From the NCBI GenBank assembly GCA_017985015.1, contig JAGNYI010000010.1, positions 22,439 to 86,438 of the forward strand: 64,000 nucleotides of DNA, in the 5' to 3' direction. A model generated the notes under the pieces. The model was not told where the DNA came from, ran no database searches, and saw nothing but the letters and a program-made list of their open reading frames with translations. This document shows positions 1 to 11,768 of the stretch, one piece after another. How positions within the stretch are numbered: the stretch's first letter is position 1; the number at the start of each line of letters is the position of its first letter. Source of the DNA: Giesbergeria sp. Its GTDB lineage: Bacteria; Pseudomonadota; Gammaproteobacteria; Burkholderiales; Burkholderiaceae_C. The position numbers and the translations under genes are program-made.

Positions 1-1062
1 GTCCTGTGGTTTGACCAATGGACGAAGGCCCACCCAAACGCTGCGCACGTCCGCAGCAAGCGGTGGACGACGCAAATAGCGCGCCGACTCATTCAAAATG
101 AAAGCAACCTCGTCCGGGAAGGGCGTGGGCTCGCGCGCCAAGTCGTGACGCGGCGTGTCCGTCGTGCCCAAGATCACTTTACCCAACCAAGGTACGGCGA
201 AAAGAACGCGCCCATCGGCCGTCTTGGGCACCATCAAGGCATGGTCCGATGCAAGAAAGTCGCGATCCACCACCAGATGGACCCCCTGGCTAGGAGCCAC
301 CAGCGCTGACACGGCCCGGCCTGTTGCCTGCGCATCCTGCTCGCGCAAGGCGTCTACCCAAACCCCCGTGGCGTTCACAACACAACGCGAACGCAGGGCC
401 ATGGATTGGCCGGACTCCGCATCGCGACAAACGACTCCCGCGACTTTTCCGCTTTCATGAATGAGGTTCGTCGCCTCAACGTAGTTGAGAACGATGGCAC
501 CTGCACGCGCCGCCGTGCGGGCGAGCGCCAGGGCCAGACGCGCATCATCAAATTGACCGTCCCAATACTTGACGCTGCCCTTGAGCCCCTGCGGGCGCAC
601 GGTGGGCAAGCATTCCAGCGTCTTTGCTCGCCCAAGAAATTCGGTAGCCCCCAGCCCGGCCTTGCCGGCCAGTGCGTCATACATCTTCAAGCCAATGCCA
701 TAGAACGGAGTCTCCCAGCAATGGTAGGAAGGCATCACAAACGGCAAGGGCTGCGCCAGGTGCGGCGCATTGTGCAGCAGCGTCGTGCGCTCATGCAGCG
801 CCTCTCGCACCAAAGCAATATTGCCCTGCGCCAGATAGCGCACCCCTCCGTGCACCAGTTTGGTTGCGCGCGACGAGGTGCCTTTCGCAAAGTCGAAGGC
901 TTCCACCAGCGCCACCCGAAAACCACGTGTCGCGGCATCCAGCGCCACACCGAGCCCCGTGGCCCCACCACCGATGATCACGATGTCATAAGGAGGACTG
1001 CTGACCAGACGCTCCAGAAGTTCGGCTCGGAGGGTAGGTGACGGTGTAGAAGACAAGGTCAT
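1..1062 (-). CDS. glpD: Aerobic glycerol-3-phosphate dehydrogenase, C-terminus beyond the window
   Basis: FAD-dependent enzyme that oxidises sn-glycerol 3-phosphate to dihydroxyacetone phosphate and passes electrons to quinone at the inner membrane. The minus-strand frame opens at the ATG at 1062 and stays open to base 1. The N-terminal dinucleotide-binding motif YDIVIIGGGATGLGVALDAA lies at about residues 25-44, followed by the family signatures GTSSRATKLVHGGVRYL and REALHERTTLLHNAPHL. About 354 residues are visible of roughly 510-530 usual for GlpD, so the C-terminal part is cut off by the window edge, not broken. It follows glpV by 191 bp in the same direction, so it may be the last gene of the glp operon or have its own promoter. 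The upstream gap carries a GTTTACCC motif shared with the glpS/glpR region. Confidence 0.93.
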   Translation of the reverse strand, partial: MTLSSTPSPTLRAELLERLVSSPPYDIVIIGGGATGLGVALDAATRGFRVALVEAFDFAKGTSSRATKLVHGGVRYLAQGNIALVREALHERTTLLHNAPHLAQPLPFVMPSYHCWETPFYGIGLKMYDALAGKAGLGATEFLGRAKTLECLPTVRPQGLKGSVKYWDGQFDDARLALALARTAARAGAIVLNYVEATNLIHESGKVAGVVCRDAESGQSMALRSRCVVNATGVWVDALREQDAQATGRAVSALVAPSQGVHLVVDRDFLASDHALMVPKTADGRVLFAVPWLGKVILGTTDTPRHDLAREPTPFPDEVAFILNESARYLRRPPLAADVRSVWVGLRPLVKPQD

Positions 1063-1253
1063 GGAGTGCACGCGCTCTTGCGAAATAAGGGTTTACCCTT
1101 TAGTTATTGTCCCGCGATTCATGCAGTGCGCTGGCGTGAGGCGTGAACCGCTTGTTCTGGCCAAAGCGCATGGCGCACACCGGGCTCCGGTGCACGCCAT
1201 GGCAGCGCCCTGGCGAGGTGCGTCCACCAGAGTCGCACCTCAGGGCCAGTCCT

Positions 1254-2987
1254 TTAGCGGACCTTGCCGTCCTTCCATGCCTGAAGCAGCTTGTCGTAGG
1301 CAATGGTTTCACCCTTCGGCTTTTCGTTGGCCAGCTTCTTCCACGGCGCATGCTTGTCGCTCAACCACTTCGAAGGATCGCTCTTGGGATTGAGCTTGGG
1401 CGCGCAATGCTCCATGCCTGCACGCTGAAGGCGGGCCATCACCTGATCCATCTCCTCGGCGAGGTTGTCCATGGCGGCCTGAGGCGTTTTTTCGCCCGTG
1501 ACAGCTTGGGCCACGTTCTTCCACCACAGCTGCGCTAGCTTGGGATAGTCCGGCACGTTGGTTCCCGTAGGTGACCATGCCACACGCGCTGGACTGCGGT
1601 AAAACTCGACCAGTCCACCCAGTTTCGGGGCCATGTCGGTCATGGCTTTGGAGCGGATGTCGCTTTCGCGAATGGGCGTGAGGCCCACGACGGTCTTCTT
1701 CAACGACACCGATTTGGAAGTCACAAACTGCGCGTACAGCCAGGCTGCAGCCACTTTATTGGCATCGTGGTCCTTGAAGAAGGTCCATGAACCCACGTCC
1801 TGGTAGCCGTTTTGCATGCCTTGCTTCCAGTACGGGCCGTTGGGGCCTGGAGCCATGCGCCACTTGGGTGTGCCATCGGCATTGACCACGGGCAGACCCG
1901 GCTTGATCATGTCGGCAGTGAAGGCGGTGTACCAGAAGATTTGCTGGGCAATCTGTCCTTGCGCTGGCACGGGGCCAGACTCACCGAAGGTCATGCCAGT
2001 AGCTTCCTTGGGCGCGTACTTCTTCATCCAGTCGACGTATTTGGTCAGCGCATAAACCGCTGCCGGCGAGTTGGTACCGCCGCCACGGGATACCGAGGCT
2101 CCCACTGGCGTGCATTTGTCGTCGGCCACACGGATGCCCCATTCGTCAATCGGCAATCCGTTTGGGTTGCCAATATCGGCCTCTCCGGCCATCGACAGCC
2201 AGGCGTCGGTAAAGCGCCACCCGAGCGACGGATCCTTCTTGCCGTAGTCCATGTGTCCATAGATAGGCTTGCCGTCAATCTGCTTGACGTCGTCGGTGAA
2301 GAACTCGGCAATATCTTCGTAAGCGCTCCAGTTTTGCGGCACGCCCAGGTCATAGCCATATTTGGCCTTGAACTTGTCCTGCAGGTCTTTGCGCGCAAAA
2401 AGGTCCGCACGGAACCAGTACAGATTGGCGAACTGCTGGTCAGGCAACTGGTACATCTTGCCGTCGGGCGCCGTAGTGAAACTGGTGCCGATGAAATCCT
2501 TGAGATCCAGTCCAGGGTTGGTGTATTCCTTGCCTTTGCCGGTCATGTAGTCGGTCAGGCTCAGGATCTTGCCGTACCGGTAGTGGGTGCCGATCAAGTC
2601 CGAGTCGCTGATCCAGCCGTCGTAGATTGACTTGCCCGACTGCATCGAGGTTTGCAGCTTTTCGACTACGTCGCCTTCCTGGATCAGGTCGTGCTTGACC
2701 TTGATGCCCGTGATCTCCTCGAAGGCTTTGGCCAGCGTCTTGGACTCGTACTCGTGCGTGGTGAGAGTTTCCGACACCACCGAAATTTCCTTGACTCCCT
2801 TGGCCTCCAGCTTCTTGGCCGCCTCGATGAACCACTTCATCTCCGCAGCCTGCTGATCCTTGCTCAGCGTAGAGGGTTGAAATTCACTGTCAATCCATTT
2901 CTTGGCTTCCGCCTCTCCAGCCCAGGCCGCGTGGCCCAGGGCCAGCGCCGCAGCGGCAAACGCCACCGCCTTGAATTGCACCTTCAT
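1254..2987 (-). CDS. glpV: Glycerol ABC transporter periplasmic binding protein (GlpV type)
   Basis: Large extracytoplasmic solute-binding protein (577 aa) of the carbohydrate ABC family, matching the 570-580 aa GlpV of rhizobial glycerol importers. An ATG 15 bases upstream is possible, but the chosen start at 2987 has GAGGAG at good spacing. It begins with a clear signal peptide (MKVQFKAVAFAAAALALGHA, cleavage near AWA-GEA). The mature part has SBP-type segments such as GIKVKHDLIQEGDVVEKLQ. It is the last transporter gene after glpS-T-P-Q-U, and the neighbouring glpD, glpK and glpR point to glycerol as substrate. Substrate assignment is by synteny and length, not by a residue-level signature. 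Confidence 0.88.
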   Translation of the reverse strand: MKVQFKAVAFAAAALALGHAAWAGEAEAKKWIDSEFQPSTLSKDQQAAEMKWFIEAAKKLEAKGVKEISVVSETLTTHEYESKTLAKAFEEITGIKVKHDLIQEGDVVEKLQTSMQSGKSIYDGWISDSDLIGTHYRYGKILSLTDYMTGKGKEYTNPGLDLKDFIGTSFTTAPDGKMYQLPDQQFANLYWFRADLFARKDLQDKFKAKYGYDLGVPQNWSAYEDIAEFFTDDVKQIDGKPIYGHMDYGKKDPSLGWRFTDAWLSMAGEADIGNPNGLPIDEWGIRVADDKCTPVGASVSRGGGTNSPAAVYALTKYVDWMKKYAPKEATGMTFGESGPVPAQGQIAQQIFWYTAFTADMIKPGLPVVNADGTPKWRMAPGPNGPYWKQGMQNGYQDVGSWTFFKDHDANKVAAAWLYAQFVTSKSVSLKKTVVGLTPIRESDIRSKAMTDMAPKLGGLVEFYRSPARVAWSPTGTNVPDYPKLAQLWWKNVAQAVTGEKTPQAAMDNLAEEMDQVMARLQRAGMEHCAPKLNPKSDPSKWLSDKHAPWKKLANEKPKGETIAYDKLLQAWKDGKVR

Positions 2988-3060
2988 TGCTTGTCTCCTC
3001 ATTATTTCCCCCCTAGGAACGGATTTCGGTCGCGGGGAATCCGACCGGAATCCACGAACA

Positions 3061-3369
3061 TCACCCCTTGCGCAGGATCAGTGCCAGCAAGCCCATCGAC
3101 AGCACCAGACTGAACCAGACCGACGGCTCCGCCTGCAATGAAAACCACTGCAGCATCTTCTCGCCAAGACCCACCCAGATGAGGTTGAAATAGGCCGCAG
3201 CCAATAAACCGATGAAAAGACGGTCGCCCCGTGTCGTGGCAATCGGCAGAAAACCTTTGCGCAGAACCGTCGGCGACTTGATCTCCCACACCGTCATGCC
3301 CGCCAGCATCAATGCGATGCAGACAAAAAATACGACCACCGGCGTGGTCCAGGCCATCCACTCGAACAT
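3061..3369 (-). CDS. glpU: Small membrane protein of the glycerol ABC importer (DUF2160 / GlpU)
   Basis: 102-aa integral membrane protein with about three hydrophobic segments: residues ~5-24 (WTTPVVVFFVCIALMLAGMT), ~48-66 and ~80-98. The ATG at 3369 is chosen because GAGGAG precedes it; the open frame extends further upstream without a good start. A small DUF2160 protein between the second permease and the binding protein is the usual arrangement in glpSTPQUV operons. Its role in the transporter is not established. The gaps to glpQ (55 bp) and glpV (73 bp) are consistent with one operon. Confidence 0.82.
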   Translation of the reverse strand: MFEWMAWTTPVVVFFVCIALMLAGMTVWEIKSPTVLRKGFLPIATTRGDRLFIGLLAAAYFNLIWVGLGEKMLQWFSLQAEPSVWFSLVLSMGLLALILRKG

Positions 3370-3424
3370 GGCAATCTCCTCTAAATCAGTGGCGACAGAG
3401 CCAAACGCCTGCCTCGGAAAAACT

Positions 3425-4237
3425 TCAGACGCGGCCCATCGCAAAACCCTTGGCGATGTAATGCCGCACAAACCAAATCACGATGGCTCCGGGGACGATG
3501 GTCAGCACGCCCGCCGCAGCCAGCGTCGCCCAGTCCATGCCCGAAGCCGAGACCGTGCGGGTCATCGTGGCCACGATGGGCTTGGCGTTGACACTGGTCA
3601 GCGTGCGAGCCAAAAGCAGCTCCACCCAGCTGAACATGAAGCAGAAGAACGCGGCCACGCCGACCCCGGCCTTGATCAGTGGCAAAAAGATGGTTAGAAA
3701 GAAGCGCGGAAAACTGTAGCCATCGATATAGGCTGTCTCGTCGATTTCGCGCGGGATCCCACTCATGAAGCCTTCGAGAATCCACACCGCCAGCGGCACG
3801 TTGAACAACAGGTGCGCCAGCGCCACCGCGATGTGCGTATCCATCAAGCCCACCGTGGTGTAGAGCTGAAAAAACGGCAGCAGAAAGACGGCTGGTGGCG
3901 TCATCCTGTTGGTCAGCAGCCAGAAGAACACATGCTTGTCACCGAGGAACTGATAGCGCGAAAAAGCATAGGCGGCAGGCAGTGCTACGGTGAGCGAAAT
4001 CACCATGTTGATGCCCACGTAAATCAGGCTGTTGATGTAGCCCGAATACCAGGACGGATCCGTGAAGATGGTGTGGTAGTTGGCCCAGGTGAAATGTTGC
4101 GGGAAAAACGAAAAGCTCGACAGAATTTCCTCGTTCGTCTTGAAGCTCATGTTCACCATCCAGTAGATGGGGAGCAGTGCAAAGACCAGATACAGCGCCA
4201 GGAAGATGCTGCGTTTTTGAAAGCGCTTGTCATTCAT
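3425..4237 (-). CDS. glpQ: Glycerol ABC transporter permease (GlpQ, MalG-like)
   Basis: 270-aa inner-membrane permease with six predicted helices. The N-terminal helix is FLALYLVFALLPIYWMVNMS. The conserved cytoplasmic loop that docks on the ATPase reads EGFMSGIPREIDETAYIDG (EAA-like motif), placing it in the MalG/CUT1 permease family. The start ATG overlaps the glpP stop by 8 bases (ATGAATGA), which suggests translational coupling. It pairs with GlpP to form the membrane channel. Confidence 0.92.
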   Translation of the reverse strand: MNDKRFQKRSIFLALYLVFALLPIYWMVNMSFKTNEEILSSFSFFPQHFTWANYHTIFTDPSWYSGYINSLIYVGINMVISLTVALPAAYAFSRYQFLGDKHVFFWLLTNRMTPPAVFLLPFFQLYTTVGLMDTHIAVALAHLLFNVPLAVWILEGFMSGIPREIDETAYIDGYSFPRFFLTIFLPLIKAGVGVAAFFCFMFSWVELLLARTLTSVNAKPIVATMTRTVSASGMDWATLAAAGVLTIVPGAIVIWFVRHYIAKGFAMGRV

Positions 4238-5126
4238 GGCCGGCTCCTTCGTCGCTCGCAGATCCCACGCGCTGCATCCAGTTGTAGAGGATGAAGCACA
4301 GCAACAGGATGATGAAAAAATAGATCAGCGAAAAGGCTGCCGCAGGCCCCAGATCGAACTGTCCCACCGCCTTCTGGGTCAAGTACTGCGAGAGGAAGGT
4401 CGTGGCGTTGCCCGGCCCGCCTCCAGTGAGCACGAAGGGCTCGGTGTAAATCATGAAGCTGTCCATGAAACGCAGCAGCACCGCGATCATCAGCACGCCG
4501 CGCATCTTGGGCAGCTGGATATAGCGGAACACCGCGAACTTGCTGGCGCCGTCGATGCGCGCCGCTTGGTAGTAGGCATCTGGAATCGAACGCAGCCCGG
4601 CGAAGCACAGCAGCGCAACCAGAGGCGTCCAGTGCCAGACATCCATGGCCAGCACCGTAAGCCAGGCCTGGGTAGCGTTGCCGGTGTAGCTGTAGTCAAA
4701 CCCCAGCGCGTCGAGTCCCGCCCCCAGCAAGCCGATGTCGGTGCGGCCGTAGATCTGCCAGATGGTGCCCACAACGTTCCAGGGAATCAGCAGCGAGAGC
4801 GAGACCGTGACCAGCACCGCTGAAGACTTCCATCCTTTGGCGGGCATAGACAGCGCCAACGCAATGCCCAGCGGAATTTCCACCAGCAAGACCGCCAGAG
4901 AGAAAGTCAGCTGGCGAACCAAGGCCTCGTGAAGTTCGGTGTCGCGCATGACCGTGGCAAACCATTCCGTTCCCACGAAGACGCGGCGCTCAGGCGAGAT
5001 GATGTCCTGCACCGAATAGTTCACTACCGTCATCAGCGGTATGACGGCAGAAAAAGCCACGCAGATCAGCACCGGCAAGATCAAAAACCAGGCTTTCTGG
5101 TTCACCGGCTTTGTGGTGGTGCTCAC
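4230..5126 (-). CDS. glpP: Glycerol ABC transporter permease (GlpP, MalF-like)
   Basis: 298-aa membrane permease, partner of GlpQ. I start it at the GTG at 5126, preceded by GGAGG eight bases upstream; a longer open frame exists but gives an unlikely, non-hydrophobic extension. The first helix is AWFLILPVLICVAFSAVIPL. The EAA-type loop is IPDAYYQAARIDGASKFAVF. The GTG overlaps the stop of a 22-codon frame that begins inside the glpT stop, so glpT and glpP may be translationally linked through this tiny frame. Confidence 0.9.
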   Translation of the reverse strand: MSTTTKPVNQKAWFLILPVLICVAFSAVIPLMTVVNYSVQDIISPERRVFVGTEWFATVMRDTELHEALVRQLTFSLAVLLVEIPLGIALALSMPAKGWKSSAVLVTVSLSLLIPWNVVGTIWQIYGRTDIGLLGAGLDALGFDYSYTGNATQAWLTVLAMDVWHWTPLVALLCFAGLRSIPDAYYQAARIDGASKFAVFRYIQLPKMRGVLMIAVLLRFMDSFMIYTEPFVLTGGGPGNATTFLSQYLTQKAVGQFDLGPAAAFSLIYFFIILLLCFILYNWMQRVGSASDEGAGHE

Positions 5127-5187
5127 TGGATAACCTCCGTGCTGCGCACTGCGGCGCGCGCTTGTTTGGGGCGGACCGGCACGGCGC

Positions 5188-6264
5188 TCATGCCAGCAAC
5201 TCCTCGTTTTGATAAAAGCAGGTGTGTTCGCCGAGAACCCGCAACCAGACGGTCTCGCCCACCGAAGGCACCATGGTTTCCGGAGCCAGACGGGCACGCA
5301 AGACCTGCCCATCCACTTCGGCCGTCAGCAGGAAATAGGTGCCAATATCCTGCACGCGCACCACGCTGCACGGCAGCGCTCCGGGTGCATCCGGAGCCGT
5401 CAGGGCGAGGTATTCCGGGCGCACGCCCACCTGGAGCGGGCCATCGGGCAGGTTCAGTTGCCGCGATGCGGCGAGCGCATGGCCCGCCAATTGCAGGCGC
5501 CCGCCCCGGTGCTGCGCCGAGAGAAAATTCATCCCTGGCGAGCCAATGAAATGCCCCACGAAAACGTGCTGGGGCCGCTCGAACAAGGCGTCCGCCGCGC
5601 CCACCTGCACGGCGCGTCCTCGCGTCATCACCACCACTTCGTCGGCAAAGGTAAGCGCCTCCACCTGATCGTGCGTCACGTAGATCAGCGTGAGCTTGAG
5701 TTCGTGGTGAATCTGCTTGAGCTTGCGGCGCAACTTCCATTTGAGGTGCGGATCGATCACGGTCAGCGGTTCATCGAACAGCACCGCAGCCACATCGGGA
5801 CGAACCAGACCGCGCCCGAGCGAAATCTTCTGCTTGGCGTCGGCCGCCAGACCGGCGGCGCGCTGATCGAGTTGGCCGCTCAGCTCCAGCATTTCGGCGA
5901 TGGTGCCCACACGTTCGCGAATCTGCGATTCCGGCATCTTGCGATTGCGCAGCGGAAAAGCCAGGTTTTCCGCCACGGTCATGGTGTCGTAGATGACCGG
6001 AAACTGAAACACCTGCGCGATGTTGCGCTCCTGCGGGCTGGCACGGGTCATGTCGCGGCCGTCAAAATGCACGCTGCCGCGCGACGGCACGAGGAGGCCC
6101 GAGACGATATTGAGCATGGTGGTTTTGCCACAGCCTGATGGACCCAACAGCGCATAGGCGCCGCCATCGGCAAATTCCATCTTCAGTGGCAAAAGCGCGT
6201 AGTCGCTGTCGTCTTGCGGATTGGCCTTGTACGCGTGGGCCAGATCAAGGGTGATGCGTGCCAT
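5188..6264 (-). CDS. glpT: Glycerol ABC transporter ATPase with degenerate signature motif (GlpT)
   Basis: 358-aa ABC ATPase. Start ATG 6264 has GGAG upstream and lies one base after the glpS stop. Walker A is GPSGCGKT (residues 41-48), the Q-loop Gln is in VFQFPVIYD (~Q87), and Walker B is VLFDEP (D164/E165). A C-terminal TOBE-like regulatory domain follows about residue 240. The ABC signature that is normally LSGGQ reads LAADAKQK (139-146), so one of the two composite ATP sites of the GlpS/GlpT pair is expected to be non-consensus. This protein is unrelated to the glycerol-3-phosphate antiporter also called GlpT. Confidence 0.9.
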   Translation of the reverse strand: MARITLDLAHAYKANPQDDSDYALLPLKMEFADGGAYALLGPSGCGKTTMLNIVSGLLVPSRGSVHFDGRDMTRASPQERNIAQVFQFPVIYDTMTVAENLAFPLRNRKMPESQIRERVGTIAEMLELSGQLDQRAAGLAADAKQKISLGRGLVRPDVAAVLFDEPLTVIDPHLKWKLRRKLKQIHHELKLTLIYVTHDQVEALTFADEVVVMTRGRAVQVGAADALFERPQHVFVGHFIGSPGMNFLSAQHRGGRLQLAGHALAASRQLNLPDGPLQVGVRPEYLALTAPDAPGALPCSVVRVQDIGTYFLLTAEVDGQVLRARLAPETMVPSVGETVWLRVLGEHTCFYQNEELLA

Positions 6265-6265
6265 C

Positions 6266-7345
<1,080 letters not shown>

Positions 7346-7494
7346 GCCTGCTCCGACGCACGCGAGGCGGCGACGGCCTGCTTCCAAAGTGCCTTCAGTA
7401 TTTTTCGCATTCGTTCATTTTTGTTCCTTTTGATTCGTATTGAACCCGTGTTTACCCCTAAACGATTCCTTTTTGTTCGATTTAAAGTGGTCGT
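7346..7494. promoter_or_regulatory. Divergent glpS / glpR control region with candidate GlpR sites
   Basis: This 149-bp region is much more AT-rich than its flanks. On the plus strand it holds four TTCG tetramers (7404, 7410, 7434, 7476), a kind of element seen in DeoR-family operators. It also holds a 14-base interrupted palindrome GTTTACCCCTAAAC at 7450-7463. A related GTTTACCCTTTAG lies at 1091-1103 upstream of glpD. I infer GlpR operators and two divergent promoters here; I cannot place -35/-10 boxes with confidence. Confidence 0.55.
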
Positions 7495-8262
7495 GTGAAT
7501 ACCAACCCGCGACAACTCCTCTTGCTCAAAGAAGTGCACGCGCGCCAATCCACTACGGTGGAGCAGCTCGCCGAGACCCTGGGCGTCACCCTGCAAACCG
7601 TGCGGCGCGACGTACAGCGTCTGGCCGACGAAGGCCTGCTCACGCGTTTTCATGGTGGGGTGCGTGTCCCCGGATCCACGGTGGAAAACATTGCGCACAC
7701 GCAGCGCGAGACGCTGAACGCGGCCGAGAAGACCCGCATTGCGCGCCACGTGGCGCGCCAAATTCCAGACAACTGCTCGCTGATCCTCAACATCGGCACC
7801 ACCACCGAGGCGGTTGCGCGCGCGCTGCTGCACCACAAGGGTCTGCGCGTCATCACCAACAACCTCAACGTGGCCGCCATCCTGAGCAGCAACCCGGAAT
7901 GCGAGGTCATCGTGGCCGGCGGCGTGGTGCGCCCGCGCGACCGCGGCATCGTCGGCGAAACAGCGGTGGATTTCATGCGCCAGTTCAAGGTAGACATCGC
8001 CGTAATAGGCATCTCGGGCATTGAGGCCGATGGTTCGCTGCGCGACTTCGACTACCGCGAAGTGAAGGTGGCACAAACCGTGATCGCGCAGTCGCGCCAG
8101 GTCTGGCTGGCGGCCGATCACAGCAAGTTCAACCGGCCGGCGATGGTGCAGCTCGCTACGCTGGCACAGATCGACCGCTTAATCACCGATTCGCCGCCAC
8201 CCGAGCCCTTTCCTGTGCTTCTGCGGGACGCAGGCGTGGTCTGCGACATCGCCCCCGCCTGA
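7495..8262 (+). CDS. glpR: DeoR-family repressor of glycerol metabolism
   Basis: 255-aa transcription factor. The N-terminal DeoR helix-turn-helix covers about residues 5-57 (TTVEQLAETLGVTLQTVRRD then DEGLLTRFHGG). The C-terminal effector domain has the sugar-phosphate isomerase-like fold signatures LNIGTTTEAVARAL, ITNNLNVA, VAGGVVRPRDRGIVG and FDYREVKVAQ, typical of GlpR, which responds to glycerol 3-phosphate. The start is a GTG at 7495. It is divergent from the transporter operon and 33 bp upstream of glpK, so it probably controls both directions and itself. Confidence 0.93.
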   Translation: MNTNPRQLLLLKEVHARQSTTVEQLAETLGVTLQTVRRDVQRLADEGLLTRFHGGVRVPGSTVENIAHTQRETLNAAEKTRIARHVARQIPDNCSLILNIGTTTEAVARALLHHKGLRVITNNLNVAAILSSNPECEVIVAGGVVRPRDRGIVGETAVDFMRQFKVDIAVIGISGIEADGSLRDFDYREVKVAQTVIAQSRQVWLAADHSKFNRPAMVQLATLAQIDRLITDSPPPEPFPVLLRDAGVVCDIAPA

Positions 8263-8295
8263 CGTCCGTGTTCCGCAAACCGTTTCCACCCTGCC

Positions 8296-9876
<1,581 letters not shown>

Positions 9877-9937
9877 ATGGATGGGTCTGGGCGACAATCC
9901 GGCTCCCGCAGTTTGCGCCCACCAGATAGACCCAACC

Positions 9938-10783
9938 ATGTCCGACACTGCCGCCCCAGCCCCCTCTGTACCCGCGTCCGCCATTGCCTTCATTGGCGGC
10001 GGCAACATGGCCAGCGCGCTGATTGGCGGCCTGCTGGCGCAAGGCATGGCACCGACGCAGATTGAAGTGGTCGAGCCCTCGGAAGCGGCCCGCAGCAGCT
10101 TGCTGGCGCAGTTCGGCATCACCGCGCAGGCCCTTCCCGGCCCGCAACTGCGCGCGGCCGATCTGGTGGTCTGGGCCGTCAAGCCGCAGGTGTTTCGCGA
10201 AGCGGCGCTGCAGGCGCGCCCACTGACGAGCGCCGCCTTGCACCTGAGCGTGGCTGCGGGCATCCGCAGCAGCAGCATTGCGCAGTGGCTGGGCACCGAG
10301 CGCGTCGTGCGCGCCATGCCCAACACCCCGGCACTGATTGGCCGCGGCATGAGCGCACTGTTTGCACGCAAAGCCGTCGATGCCCTGGAACGAAAACGTG
10401 TTGAGCAGCTGATGGCACCCACCGGCGAGATGTTGTGGGTGGAGGAAGAGCCCCTGCTCGACGCCGTGACCGCCCTGTCGGGCTCCGGCCCCGCCTATGT
10501 CTTCTATTTCCTCGAAGCCATGACCCGCGCCGGCACCTCGATGGGCTTGAGCGAAGCGCAGGCGCACCAGTTGGCGGTGGGCACCTTCGCCGGTGCTGCC
10601 GAGCTGGCACGCCAGTCGGACGAAGCGCCCGCCGTGCTGCGCCAGCGCGTCACCTCCAAGGGCGGGACCACCCACGCCGCCATCGAATCCATGGAGCATG
10701 CCGGTGTCGCTGACGCACTGGTGCAAGCCATTGAAGCGGCGCAGCAACGGGCGCACGAGCTGGGCGACGAATTCGGCACCTGA
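9938..10783 (+). CDS. proC: Pyrroline-5-carboxylate reductase
   Basis: Last step of proline synthesis: NAD(P)H reduction of 1-pyrroline-5-carboxylate. 281 aa from the ATG at 9938; the in-frame extension upstream is not needed. The N-terminal Rossmann motif is IAFIGGGNMASALIGGLL. The central family segments are VVWAVKPQVFREA and MPNTPALIGRGMSAL. The C-terminal dimer signature is LSGSGPAYVFYFLEAMTRAG followed by SKGGTTHAAIESME. It lies 61 bp after glpK in the same direction and converges with ubiA. Confidence 0.95.
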   Translation: MSDTAAPAPSVPASAIAFIGGGNMASALIGGLLAQGMAPTQIEVVEPSEAARSSLLAQFGITAQALPGPQLRAADLVVWAVKPQVFREAALQARPLTSAALHLSVAAGIRSSSIAQWLGTERVVRAMPNTPALIGRGMSALFARKAVDALERKRVEQLMAPTGEMLWVEEEPLLDAVTALSGSGPAYVFYFLEAMTRAGTSMGLSEAQAHQLAVGTFAGAAELARQSDEAPAVLRQRVTSKGGTTHAAIESMEHAGVADALVQAIEAAQQRAHELGDEFGT

Positions 10784-10825
10784 GCGCCTGCGCATTCGGA
10801 TGCTGCCCGAGGCGATAATTTTAGA

Positions 10826-10884
10826 TATTTTTGGCCTCTAGCGCTTATCTGGTAAGCGTTAGCAGCTATTTTTTTGATAGCTAT
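10826..10884 (-). repeat. Interspersed ~55-bp repeat, copy A (proC / ubiA)
   Basis: On the minus strand it reads ATAGCTGCTAACGCTTACC then AGATAAGCGCTAGAGGCC. The internal arms AACGCTTA / TAAGCGCT can pair. It fills the gap between two convergent genes and includes the TAG stop of ubiA at 10881-10883. Position and AT-rich hairpin suggest a bidirectional terminator function, which is inference. Confidence 0.75.
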
Positions 10885-11768
10885 TTGCGCAACAGGGTAT
10901 CCACCACGATGCCGGCAAACAGCGTCAGCCCGATCCAGTGGTTCAGCCGAAAAGCGCGAAAGCATCCGTCGCGCGTGCGCCCCCGGATCATCTGCCCGTG
11001 CCAGGCCACCTGTGCCAGCACCAGCAACAGCGCGCAGCCCAAGGGCATGCCAAAGCCCTGCCCCACCAGCGCCACCCCCCAGATCAGCACCAGCGCCAGG
11101 TAGCAAGCGAGCACCACGGCGACGTCGAATCGGCCCAGCGTAATGGCGGAGGTCTTCATGCCGATCCTCAGGTCGTCGTCCCGGTCGACCATGGCGTATT
11201 CGGTGTCGTATGCCAGCACCCAGCACCAGTTGCCAAGCAAAAGCCAGGCGGCCAGCACCGGCACCTCGTTGGTCACGGCGGCAAAAGCCATCGGAATGCC
11301 AAAACTGAAAGCCACGCCCAGCACCGCCTGCGGCATGGACACGTACCGCTTGGCAAACGGGTAAATCACGGTGATCGCCAGCGCCGCTACCGACCAGACT
11401 ATGGTCACCGCGTTGGTCAACAGCACCAAACCAAAAGCGGCGGCGGCCAGCACTGCGGCCAGGGTGAGCGCCTCGCGCACGGTGACCGCCCCGGTGGTCA
11501 CCGGCCGCTGCGCCGTGCGCTTGACGTGGCGGTCAAACTCGCGATCGGCCACATCATTGACGCAGCAACCCGCGCTGCGCATCAAAATGGTGCCCAGGGT
11601 GAACACCGTGAGCAGCCGCCAACCCGGAAAACCGCCCGCCGCAATCCACAGCGCGGAAAGGGTCGGCCACAGCAGCAGCAGCCAACCGGCGGGCCGATTC
11701 CAGCGGATGAGGTCAAGGTAGAGGGCAAGGCGTGTGCGTGCGGCGGACATGGCGGACAGAAAAGTCAT
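10881..11768 (-). CDS. ubiA: 4-hydroxybenzoate octaprenyltransferase
   Basis: Membrane prenyltransferase that attaches the polyprenyl tail to 4-hydroxybenzoate in ubiquinone synthesis. About 295 aa from the ATG at 11768 (an ATG at 11750 is equally possible; neither has a strong ribosome site). The first Asp-rich region is [20 protein letters not shown], the Mg-diphosphate site. The second is [20 protein letters not shown]. The helical segments between them fit eight to nine membrane spans. Its stop codon lies inside interspersed repeat copy A. Confidence 0.93.
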   Translation of the reverse strand: MTFLSAMSAARTRLALYLDLIRWNRPAGWLLLLWPTLSALWIAAGGFPGWRLLTVFTLGTILMRSAGCCVNDVADREFDRHVKRTAQRPVTTGAVTVREALTLAAVLAAAAFGLVLLTNAVTIVWSVAALAITVIYPFAKRYVSMPQAVLGVAFSFGIPMAFAAVTNEVPVLAAWLLLGNWCWVLAYDTEYAMVDRDDDLRIGMKTSAITLGRFDVAVVLACYLALVLIWGVALVGQGFGMPLGCALLLVLAQVAWHGQMIRGRTRDGCFRAFRLNHWIGLTLFAGIVVDTLLRK

